NCBI GenBank assembly: GCA_963848675.1
Contig: CAWKEY010000024.1
Coordinates: forward strand, 124,001 to 188,000
Source of the DNA: CAWKEY01 sp963848675
GTDB lineage: Bacteria; Pseudomonadota; Gammaproteobacteria; Methylococcales; Methylomonadaceae
DNA length: 64,000 bases
Direction: 5' to 3'
The translations under genes and the position numbers were made by a program. Below are positions 36,169 to 43,483 of the stretch, piece after piece. A model generated the notes under the pieces. The model was not told the origin of the DNA and made no database searches. It was given only the letters and a program-made list of their open reading frames with translations. Each line of letters opens with the position of its first letter. Position 1 is the stretch's first letter.

Positions 36169-37047
36169 TTAAAGCCCGAATTTCTTGGTATCGACGTACT
36201 CTTTACTAATCAGTGCCCACCAATCCACAGCGAGTCCTTTCAGAACATAATCGTAAGGCAGCCAACCGTAACCTTCATCGCCCCAGCTGGTTCCCCAGGA
36301 GTTTCTGATTAATAACGCCCCTGTGGTTGTTACATTGCAATTGGCGTTCTTGATTTTCATGGCATCGTCATAACCGACCGCCACAATCGCATGCCCTCCC
36401 GATACCTTATCTTTAGGGCAAGGATATGGAATTTTGCCTTTGCCGGCGCCGTTCGCCTGCTTGATTGAATCATAAACCGTAAACCCAAACATGGAGGGCA
36501 GATTAGCCGACAGATTTGTCTTGATTTGAGCAAGCAGATTTGTTTCTAAGGTGCCGGGAGGATCCAGGCGGTAATAATTAAGCGCCTGAAATGCCTGAGC
36601 AAAAGCATATAAAAATGCGGAAGGCTCGACATCGAAGTCAGCGATTTTATATGGCCAATACTTTTCCGGCGGAACACCGAACAATGCCATCGCGCCCATG
36701 GTGGTGCGCAAATAAGCGCCGGTATCCCCGGTCCAGCCCAAAAGATTACGGGTTGCCTTGTAAAGGAACAATCTGGAGGCATCCAGCGATTCACCATAAG
36801 CCTTTTTTTCATAGAATTCGATCATCCCCACGCCCGCGTTAGCCGTGCAGGAGCCCAACTGACCCTGATCCTCGATGGGCGCGCACCAAGGCCTGAGGTC
36901 TACTTTGGCCGACAAAGCTGCTGGAGGATCCAGGACGTGGAGCTTGGTAAGCAGGGGTTTGATAGTCTCATGTTCGGGCGAGTAATCCCTGACATCGGGA
37001 AGATCTCGTAACCATCCCAAGCCATAATTTTCATGTGTTTCGTTCAT
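36169..37047 (-). CDS. Papain-like (C1) cysteine peptidase without signal peptide
   Basis: 292 residues from ATG 37047 (MNETHENYGLGW), which has GGAGA upstream; the longer frame to 37089 lacks one. The catalytic triad is visible: Cys in DQGQLGSCTANAG, His in VSGGHAIVAVGYDD, Asn in IRNSWGTSWGDEGYGW. The N-terminus (LRDLPDVRDYSPEHETI) resembles bacterial C1A enzymes of the BLH/xylellain type. It has neither export signal nor long inhibitory propeptide. The next gene upstream codes for a chagasin-type inhibitor of exactly this peptidase family, with a MITE between them. Confidence 0.93.
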   Translation of the reverse strand: MNETHENYGLGWLRDLPDVRDYSPEHETIKPLLTKLHVLDPPAALSAKVDLRPWCAPIEDQGQLGSCTANAGVGMIEFYEKKAYGESLDASRLFLYKATRNLLGWTGDTGAYLRTTMGAMALFGVPPEKYWPYKIADFDVEPSAFLYAFAQAFQALNYYRLDPPGTLETNLLAQIKTNLSANLPSMFGFTVYDSIKQANGAGKGKIPYPCPKDKVSGGHAIVAVGYDDAMKIKNANCNVTTTGALLIRNSWGTSWGDEGYGWLPYDYVLKGLAVDWWALISKEYVDTKKFGL

Positions 37048-37111
37048 AGTCTTATCTCCAATAATTAACGCAGGATATTGTTTAACCATCGCTTGTCATT
37101 CAAGAGATGAT

Positions 37112-37253
37112 GTAACTATTTAGTGGTTTTTCGCAAAAAGCTTGATTTTGCTGTCATTTCGACCATCGGGAGAAATCTATTAAGCGCTGGAATATGGGTG
37201 AGCCTTAAGATTCCTCGCTTTGCTCGGAATGACAAACTACGCTGAATAGTTAC
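37112..37253. repeat. MITE-like element family 2, copy 5
   Basis: GTAACTATTTAG ... GTCATTTCGACCATCGGGAG ... CTCGGAATGACA ... CGCTGAATAGTTAC. It lies between the C1 peptidase and chagasin genes, so it may separate their transcription. Confidence 0.85.
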
Positions 37254-37309
37254 GAGTTGATTAATAAGTTTGAGGTCTCCCTTTGCCATGGATTGGATTA
37301 ACCGAATCG

Positions 37310-37705
37310 CTATTTTTTTATGATCACATTCACTTCAAAGGTCTTTAGCGGCGGCATATTCTGCTCGAAGAGTCTATGAAATATCAGCTTCACGACGCTG
37401 GTTCCCGCCGTGATGGCTTGAAAGCGTTTAATTTCAAAGCCCCCCGAGCCAATGGCGGTAGTGTTAGCCATAAAGTCCGCCTTGCCTTGACTAAGTGCAC
37501 TGGAATCCAAGGAATTCACTTCCCAGAGGAAACCTGTCGTCGGGTTTGCCGGCAATAGAATTTCCAGTTCGTCGCCAACATTAATCTCGACCGTGCTGCC
37601 AGAATCTCTTTCAGTTAATCTCATGGTTTCGCCTGACAAAACATTAACCGTATGCCCCAACATCAACGCAAACACAATGATTGCGCATAAACTATTCAGC
37701 GTCAT
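37310..37705 (-). CDS. Chagasin (I42) family cysteine-peptidase inhibitor
   Basis: 131 residues. It has a hydrophobic leader (about residues 5-25) followed by a chagasin domain with the first binding loop NPTTGFLWEV, the middle loop GSGGFEIKRFQA and the third strand region VKLIFHRLFE. I42 inhibitors block papain-like enzymes by inserting these loops in the active site. The annotated ATG and the first six codons lie inside the terminal repeat of a MITE (37686-37828), so the original 5' end may have been replaced. It is located between a C1 peptidase gene and a serine peptidase pair. Confidence 0.9.
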   Translation of the reverse strand: MTLNSLCAIIVFALMLGHTVNVLSGETMRLTERDSGSTVEINVGDELEILLPANPTTGFLWEVNSLDSSALSQGKADFMANTTAIGSGGFEIKRFQAITAGTSVVKLIFHRLFEQNMPPLKTFEVNVIIKK

Positions 37706-37828
37706 GTGTCATTCCGAGCAGAGCGAGGAATCTTGAAGCCTGTACTCATAGCACAGCACTTAAGATTTCTCCCGTTGGTCGAAATGACAGGATAGTCAAG
37801 CACCTTGCAATAAACGCTGAATAGATAA
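37686..37828. repeat. MITE-like element family 2, copy 6 (inverted)
   Basis: Left end ATAAACTATTCAGCG, right end AACGCTGAATAGATAAAG, interior in reverse orientation (CATTCCGAGCAGAGCGAG ... GGTCGAAATGAC). It overlaps the 5' end of the chagasin gene. Confidence 0.85.
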
Positions 37829-37902
37829 AGTATTAGTCGCCATGTCAACCCGCCACTGCTATCGGCCCAACAGTCATTGGGCCGATAGCACAATCCCACT
37901 GC

Positions 37903-38190
37903 TTACTGAGCCCGGATAGTACCCATAACTTGAACTTTAACCGGATATCCGTCCAGTTGTTCAGGCAATGTTATCGCGTTCAATTTATCCTGACTTTCAA
38001 CGCCAATGATAATGGCTGATTGCCCTTCATTGTCCTGGCCTATACCTACCGATACCACGCCAGGCGTGGCCATTAACCGGAGTTCGTGTTTGCTTTTAAC
38101 GTTTTGAATGGAAACCGGCATGGCAATATCCTCTTCAGCTCCACAGGCAACTGCAAGCACCAGAAATAACGATAATAAAATCAGTTTCAC
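37903..38190 (-). CDS. Small lipoprotein resembling the N-terminal domain of the neighbouring serine peptidase
   Basis: 95 residues, GTG start overlapping the stop of the serine peptidase gene (GTGA). Lipobox LAVAC with acylated Cys16. The mature part (TPGVVSVGIGQDNEGQSAII and LPEQLDGYPVKVQVMGTIRA) aligns by eye with residues about 24-82 of the adjacent peptidase (NVVATGVGYKI, LVPAEIGGVPTDVVATGVLRA). It therefore looks like a free, membrane-tethered copy of that domain, which could act as inhibitor or chaperone. The function is inferred from the similarity and coupling. Confidence 0.75.
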   Translation of the reverse strand: MKLILLSLFLVLAVACGAEEDIAMPVSIQNVKSKHELRLMATPGVVSVGIGQDNEGQSAIIIGVESQDKLNAITLPEQLDGYPVKVQVMGTIRAQ

Positions 38191-39185
38191 AGTGTTAAGT
38201 TGAGTGCAGAAAATACATTTTCGATACGATTAATAACCGTACTGGTATCGCTGCCGGCAAACAGTAAGCCTACCAGCTCGTTGTTATTGTTTAATACCGC
38301 CGAGCCGCTGTCACCGGGTTTGCTCATGGCTCCCGCCATAATCTGGTCAGTAAAACGAACCGTACGGTTTTCACCATAATTAATATCGGCGGTGACATCC
38401 ACCTGGGTTACTTGGCCTTGAGTGAATAGGGTGGTTCGGCCGAATTTTTGAAGTGGCATGTTTAACACGGCGGATGCCGTGCCGCTGATGGCGCCAATTT
38501 GCAGGATTTCCGGTAATACGTCCTCCTGACGTAATGGCCGGGCAATGGCGGCATCTACCAAATTTTCTGTAGCCTGAATGCTGATAGCCTTCAGACGGGT
38601 ACTGCTGCCCATGACGCCGGCCAGGCCGTTTAACAGGGCGACAATATTGCCGGCTATATCACATTCGCTGGGGAGTTCTTGCAGATTAATGGTGACAAAA
38701 TCCTCCAGGGTTGCGATTTGGTCATCAGGATTGATCCCGCCATCGTAAGCGCCGGGTTGTAAAATGGCATCGCCAATTTTTGCCGCATTGACGTTCGCCA
38801 GGACATGATTATTGGACAATATCATCCATTCCCCATTCCGCTTCACCCAGCAACCCAAGGTGCCGGCGGTAATGTCCTTGTGACCCACGCTGACCCCGCC
38901 GGGCGCGGGGCGAAAGCGCCCCGTAGGGGCTTGAAAAGCACGCAGGACACCGGTCGCCACCACATCGGTTGGCACGCCGCCAATTTCCGCGGGCACCAAA
39001 TCGCGCGATGACAAGCTTGACGCTGCCACTTTATTGGCAACAGAACAAATGATGCTGGGAGTATCGGTGAGTTTGCCGTCGACAATCTTATAGCCGACGC
39101 CGGTTGCCACGACATTAGCGCAACCCAGCAACTCCACGGAACGTTCTCTTAACACACTACGCGTGTTGGTAACTGTTTCGTTCAT
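38187..39185 (-). CDS. Chymotrypsin-like serine peptidase without signal peptide
   Basis: 332 residues. After an N-terminal domain (about 20-85) comes a trypsin-like fold: the catalytic His lies in ILSNNHVLAN, a likely Asp in VDAAIARP, and the catalytic Ser in SKPGDSGSAVLNN. The GAGTLGCWVKRNGEWMI-type region (TAGTLGCW) begins the barrel. Such proteins are related to bacterial Nal1-like peptidases. No leader is present. The gene is translationally coupled to a lipoprotein that resembles its own N-terminal domain. Confidence 0.88.
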   Translation of the reverse strand: MNETVTNTRSVLRERSVELLGCANVVATGVGYKIVDGKLTDTPSIICSVANKVAASSLSSRDLVPAEIGGVPTDVVATGVLRAFQAPTGRFRPAPGGVSVGHKDITAGTLGCWVKRNGEWMILSNNHVLANVNAAKIGDAILQPGAYDGGINPDDQIATLEDFVTINLQELPSECDIAGNIVALLNGLAGVMGSSTRLKAISIQATENLVDAAIARPLRQEDVLPEILQIGAISGTASAVLNMPLQKFGRTTLFTQGQVTQVDVTADINYGENRTVRFTDQIMAGAMSKPGDSGSAVLNNNNELVGLLFAGSDTSTVINRIENVFSALNLTL

Positions 39186-39417
39186 GATAGACCTCGTTAT
39201 ATTTAGCTTTTATTATTAAGGTAAGTTTTTACCTTTTAGACACTTTTGTTGTACTTGTTTTTGAGAAAAAAACTATCCGTTTAACTACCTATATTGCGAT
39301 TAATCAAAGTGACCCTCGTTAATAATCAACACCTGACTCAAGGGATGTGCGACATCTTTTTTATCAAACACTTTCATTGGCTTCTGCGGTTAATCTATTC
39401 CCGGATAGTTGGGATCC

Positions 39418-40344
39418 TCAGCCAGGCGGAAAATCCTTGAATTGCTCGACATCCGTAATCACGATCTGCGGTTTTCCCTGTGCGTTTGAAGGATACAGGC
39501 TTGCTTCTCCAGTGACATAGACATAGTTTCGGCCTTGACCGCCATAACGGTTTTCGATCAAGCGCAGAACAGTTTGCGCCGCAGAGGAGTTGCGATTCGG
39601 AATCCACAGGTTGAATTTTTGAAATATGGAACCCGCGTAAATCAGAGCGCCGCCGCCCGTCCAGGCATTGATACCGCTTTGTAGGTCGCAGAACACCGTC
39701 ACTTCATCGCCGGCCTTGGCGGCCTCTACAATGGCTTCATAGTCGATACGCACCGATAAGGCTCCCGCCTGGAGACCGTATAGGCGATAGTCCTGAACGA
39801 CACCGTCACGGAAGTTCCACCACGGAACCAAGGTCGAATAATCGCGCTTATTGCCACCGGAATTGGTTGCTGGATTCCAGATTGCTATACCCGCGGCTTG
39901 AGCGCGTGCTTCTGCTTCCATGAACTGACTGTGATAAAGCCGGGAACGGCCATATTTGACAAAGTAAGGGCTCCAGCCTTCCTGCACGATTTTCAGATTC
40001 GAATTTTCCTGCGCTTCGCTTTTGTAGATATAGCAAAGTAAGCGTCCATAGTTATCGCGATGTTTGCGTAGACAGACTTGCAGCGGATCATTGGTATCGA
40101 ACTCGATATCCACCCGCACATCGCCCGAAGGTATGCCTTGTGGATTGGCGCCAAAATAAGACTTTGCCCACTGCGATGCCAGGATGCCGGCATTCGTGAC
40201 GGGTTTGTCACTGCCATGCTGGCTTTCCTCGGTATCCAGACAAACAAACCGAATCGATTCTTCCTTGTCATCAAGCATCAGCTTGATGGTATCGCCATCG
40301 ACAACTTTCGTCAGTTTGAGGTTTTTTATGATTGTGCCTTTCAT
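39418..40344 (-). CDS. Thermonuclease-like (SNase fold) protein with extra C-terminal domain
   Basis: 308 residues from ATG 40344, preceded by GGAGA. The SNase fold spans about residues 1-150: KVVDGDTIKLML, SIRFVCLDTEES, DNYGRLLCYIY (Arg of the active site) and EGWSPYFVKYGRS. The next 150 residues (STLVPWWNFRDGV, YVYVTGEASLYP) form an additional beta-rich domain, possibly OB-like. It has no signal peptide, unlike most staphylococcal-nuclease-type enzymes, which are secreted. The target, DNA or RNA, is not determined. Confidence 0.88.
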   Translation of the reverse strand: MKGTIIKNLKLTKVVDGDTIKLMLDDKEESIRFVCLDTEESQHGSDKPVTNAGILASQWAKSYFGANPQGIPSGDVRVDIEFDTNDPLQVCLRKHRDNYGRLLCYIYKSEAQENSNLKIVQEGWSPYFVKYGRSRLYHSQFMEAEARAQAAGIAIWNPATNSGGNKRDYSTLVPWWNFRDGVVQDYRLYGLQAGALSVRIDYEAIVEAAKAGDEVTVFCDLQSGINAWTGGGALIYAGSIFQKFNLWIPNRNSSAAQTVLRLIENRYGGQGRNYVYVTGEASLYPSNAQGKPQIVITDVEQFKDFPPG

Positions 40345-40527
40345 GGGAATCTCCTTATTATCGATGCACATAACGAAAAATTAGTTTCTTAAGGCGTTGT
40401 GACACTTCTGGATATATCGATGGAAGCCCCGAAGAATTCGACTATGCCACCAAACATTCGCACTAACCGTTGGGTATTTGAGAATGCGGGCCCCGTAACT
40501 AGGTTTGCCGGTTGTTGCCTGATTTGG

Positions 40528-40935
40528 CTAACACTCTTTGCCATAACAACACTTGTCTTTCGGACCTGCAGGGCACCAATGCTTAAGGCACTCAATCGAT
40601 TTAAAGCCATCGCAAAAACCCTGGTCGCATATCTGTCCAGTGCTTATTATTTTGGTAGGAGAGGATTTGCCGATATTTTCATCGATTTGGAACTTGGAAG
40701 CCGCCTCAAAGCCCTGGGCTTTGCACCAGGCATCTGCCGCTCCTTTACCGCAATCTTTAGCCCAGCTTCTACACCAGTCCAAACGATTGCCCTTATACAC
40801 AGGCGATTGAAATTCTTTCTTTACTATCTTGCCTTCGGGCAGCGTGCTATCCGCTAAAACTGGATTGATAGTCACTAATAGCAGGCAGCCCAGTACGACG
40901 ATTGCGACATTGAATACATGGCGAATTACTTTCAT
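40528..40935 (-). CDS. Secreted Cys-rich hypothetical protein
   Basis: 135 residues from ATG 40935, chosen because AAGGTG precedes it; an ATG at 40950 is in frame. Signal peptide about residues 1-29 (cleavage after PVLA). The mature domain has about eleven Cys, in a pattern DWCRSWAKDCGKGAADAWC, AQGFEAASKFQID, TGQICDQGFCDGFKSIEC, ending in a separate Cys-rich tail (HWCPAGPKDKCCYGKEC). The disulfide-rich layout indicates an exported protein. I do not recognise a named function. It is next to the nuclease gene and could be its partner. Confidence 0.72.
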   Translation of the reverse strand: MKVIRHVFNVAIVVLGCLLLVTINPVLADSTLPEGKIVKKEFQSPVYKGNRLDWCRSWAKDCGKGAADAWCKAQGFEAASKFQIDENIGKSSPTKIISTGQICDQGFCDGFKSIECLKHWCPAGPKDKCCYGKEC

Positions 40936-41268
40936 TGGAGTCACCTTCATATGTTGGTTAAGGAACGTGCATCAAATAATTTGCGCAAATCTGAGAAACA
41001 ATTTTTTGTGTAGGTGCGGATTTATCCGCACTGTGCGAATTAATTCACACCTACACTTGTTCAACTTATTTCGTGTGCATTACTAAGTAAATTAGAGATG
41101 GCGCACGGCAAGTTTACAATGGCATATCTCCGATTCAATTCGGTGGAACCCATCCTTGGTTCCACCTACGGGTTCGCTCCGTTCAGAATGGGTCGAAATC
41201 AATGGAGCTTGAACCTAATTGATGCGTGACCCATTGATTTGCGATGCGTACCCTGCCTGGCTGGTTCA
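40936..41268. other. Gap with MITE copy C
   Basis: Holds the 130-bp family-1 element at 40958-41087 and a stretch with short inverted segments (GGTTCCACC, CCATTGAT). No coding sequence is seen. Confidence 0.6.
40958..41087. repeat. MITE-like element family 1, copy C
   Basis: 130-bp copy, TTAAGGAACGTGCATCAAAT ... TCGTGTGCATTACTAAG. It lies just upstream of the Cys-rich secreted protein gene, within its likely promoter region. Confidence 0.85.
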
Positions 41269-41658
41269 TTAATGCCCGGCGTAAATAGTTATTTTGGTTT
41301 TTAGATTTGCCGGCGGGTTGTAAACTGCCAGTCCTACATTGGGTGCATATACCGGATAAACCTTTGCAAAGTTTGCCCAGCCCTGTGCATTGAGTTTCAC
41401 TTTTTCTCGAACCACAGTAATTTGATTATGCCCAATTTCAAAATCTACCTCTTTGTTAGCATTGACTGAACCACCATCAAACCTCGCTAACACGCCAAAC
41501 TCCTTATAACCTTGTAAGCCAACAACCTTTCCTGCTGTGTTTTGAGATATCGTTTTGTCTAACACGGTTTCAAACAAGAACTCTCCTGCTGAAGCGGTTG
41601 CAGAAATCAATAAAACACTAAAAATCAGAGCTGTTAATTTCAGGAATAGTATTTTCAT
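41269..41658 (-). CDS. Secreted hypothetical protein
   Basis: 129 residues with a clear signal peptide (about 1-24, cleavage near ATASA). The mature part is a beta-rich single domain (EFLFETVLDKTISQN, GYKEFGVLARFDGG, VDFEIGHNQITVV, LKTKITIYAGH) that I do not recognise. It has a good GGGAG ribosome binding site. It follows a C1 peptidase gene on the same strand, the position an inhibitor or immunity protein would occupy in this cluster; that is positional inference only. Confidence 0.75.
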   Translation of the reverse strand: MKILFLKLTALIFSVLLISATASAGEFLFETVLDKTISQNTAGKVVGLQGYKEFGVLARFDGGSVNANKEVDFEIGHNQITVVREKVKLNAQGWANFAKVYPVYAPNVGLAVYNPPANLKTKITIYAGH

Positions 41659-41792
41659 TTTGAATCTCCCTTTAATTCTTTATTTAAATTTCAAAAATAT
41701 AAGTATCAACGGAGCCAACGGGGGGCAGACTCCATTGATTACTTGCTGCTCTCCATCCGGTCGCTCGGCATTCTTGTGAGAATACAGAAGGC

Positions 41793-43187
41793 TCATTCCC
41801 AATAGGTCATGATGTAGGACTTCCTGTTCGGACGATGGTTGTTCCTTCCTATGAAGCACATCTTTGTGTAGCGCTCCACTACTCGCAGAACGGACAACGC
41901 ATCGTTGAGATCGTGAGCCAGGAGCATCCAGTGATTGCCTTCCTTGAGCCGCCAGCCGTCCGCATCGATGTCCTCGGCGACGACTTTGTTGGGATTATAA
42001 GGAATGGCATCAACCTTGGTGAGCGGCTCGTACGGCAAGCCGCTGCTGCCAGCCCAGTACTCCGTAATGTAATCAATTCGATTCGTCCTGGGATTGTCGC
42101 GTCCCACGAATCCCTGCCGCGTATATCTGCGAGCGACACGCAAGGCATTACGGGCGTCTTCCCTGTTGTCAAGCATCTTCATGCGGCTGACTCCGTCGGT
42201 GAGCAACCAGCCTTTCGCGCCCTCATCAACAATCCTCAGCGTTCGCGGGTTGTACGCGATCTCATCGCGGGTAATGACATCGTAAACGTCTTGGATCAGG
42301 TACATCCGGTTGTCAATGCCACATTGTCCGTACCCGATTCGGAAACAGCCGTCGTTTCCGTGCGTCGGGCCCCAGCTATTCTTGCAGATCCAGCATGCTT
42401 GCGCGTCGTCATAACCGATCACGGCGACAACGTGTCCACCACGCACGTTGCCCGTATGATGGGTGTAAACCCCGTTCGCGCCTGCGCCCCAATACACATC
42501 CCAGTCTTGGTAGACCGTGAATCCCGTGACTAGAGGCCCCTCCTCACACAGCCAACGTTTCATCTGGCTGGCTTGGCTGGTCGAGTCATATCCGCTGATT
42601 TTCAATGTGCGCTCCGTGCCCAAGATCAGTTCTGCGTTCTGATTGACATCTCGATAGGGGTAGCTCTCTTCAAAGCAGGACCCTTGGTCAACCAAATAGT
42701 CGAGGGCCGGCGGAATGGACCACCCGTATCTTGGGTCGCCGGTATTACACTGGCGTTCGTTGACAAAAAACAGATTCGCCTCGGACTCGTCTATAACCAA
42801 ATTGGCGTTACTCGTCTCAATTCGCTGGTGAGATTCCAGCGCGGCGGCAACACCGAAGGCGACACATGAGCCACAGCCGCCCTGACTTTTGGGGGGCGAG
42901 ACCCAGCTATGGCCCTGAACATTCCGCCAATCCCAGGATTTTGGGAGTGCTGGGGCGGCTGGCCGGGCCAAGCGATTTGTATTAGGCTGCCACAGGGCGA
43001 AACCCGCATCAGCGGCTCTGCGCATTCGAGGCAATCGCGCAGTCGGTGCGCCAAGCGCTGTTGGTAGCCCACCCAGTGCGAACGACTTCGAAATCGCTCC
43101 GACCTCGATATCGTCGGCTATGTCTGCCGGGATTGTCCACTGGGCTTTTCCTGCTTTCAGTATGCTCCTGAGTTCTTTGATCTTCAT
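41793..43187 (-). CDS. Papain-like (C1) cysteine peptidase with two C-terminal repeats, no signal peptide
   Basis: 464 residues with AGGAG upstream. An N-terminal segment of about 90 residues may be a propeptide. The catalytic domain follows: PKSWDWRNVQGHSWVSPPKSQ then GGCGSCVAFG (Cys), RGGHVVAVIGYDD (His) and CKNSWGPTHGNDGCFRIGYG (Asn). The last 155 residues are two copies of a unit of about 70 residues (YNPRTLRIVDEGAKGWLLTDG... and YNPNKVVAEDIDADGWRLKEG...), each ending in a Y-I-T/M-x-Y-W motif, probably a binding module. No leader is visible. Confidence 0.9.
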   Translation of the reverse strand: MKIKELRSILKAGKAQWTIPADIADDIEVGAISKSFALGGLPTALGAPTARLPRMRRAADAGFALWQPNTNRLARPAAPALPKSWDWRNVQGHSWVSPPKSQGGCGSCVAFGVAAALESHQRIETSNANLVIDESEANLFFVNERQCNTGDPRYGWSIPPALDYLVDQGSCFEESYPYRDVNQNAELILGTERTLKISGYDSTSQASQMKRWLCEEGPLVTGFTVYQDWDVYWGAGANGVYTHHTGNVRGGHVVAVIGYDDAQACWICKNSWGPTHGNDGCFRIGYGQCGIDNRMYLIQDVYDVITRDEIAYNPRTLRIVDEGAKGWLLTDGVSRMKMLDNREDARNALRVARRYTRQGFVGRDNPRTNRIDYITEYWAGSSGLPYEPLTKVDAIPYNPNKVVAEDIDADGWRLKEGNHWMLLAHDLNDALSVLRVVERYTKMCFIGRNNHRPNRKSYIMTYWE

Positions 43188-43287
43188 TTCCGATCTCCTT
43201 TAAGGCTTAATAAAAACTTTCTAAAAAATCCACTACGTTGGCTAGTTAATTTATCGACATCCGAAATGCTACTCGCAATGAAAAATA

Positions 43288-43311
43288 AAAAATTAACCCA
43301 GGTTAATTTTT
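43288..43311. promoter_or_regulatory. Palindrome AAAATTAACC-CA-GGTTAATTTT, copy 1
   Basis: Perfect 11-base arms around a CA spacer, about 100 bases upstream of the C1 peptidase gene. A near-identical palindrome lies at 46870. Shared palindromes upstream of separate transcription units in one island suggest a common regulator site. Confidence 0.45.
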
Positions 43312-43353
43312 GCTTTAAAAAGTAACCTATCGTTGGTTCCACCTTAGGGTTTG

Positions 43354-43483
43354 CTAAGGAACACGTATCAAATAACTTGCGCAACTCTGAGAAACAATTT
43401 TTTGCGTAGGTGCGGATGTATCCGCACTGTGCGAATACATTCACACCTACACTTAATCAACTTATTTCGTGCGGATTACTAAG
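43354..43483. repeat. MITE-like element family 1, copy D
   Basis: 130-bp copy, CTAAGGAACACGTATCAAAT ... CGTGCGGATTACTAAG, ending immediately before the stop codon of the large membrane protein gene. Confidence 0.85.

Larger units (their letters stand above)
43188..43483. other. Gap: candidate operator palindrome and MITE copy D
   Basis: Carries the palindrome at 43288-43311 (see separate entry) and the family-1 element. Nothing coding is seen. Confidence 0.55.

Noticed and set aside
40389..40610. 73-residue minus-strand frame downstream of the Cys-rich protein gene
   Set aside because: It overlaps the end of the better-supported Cys-rich gene in another frame, has no ribosome binding site and no recognisable features.
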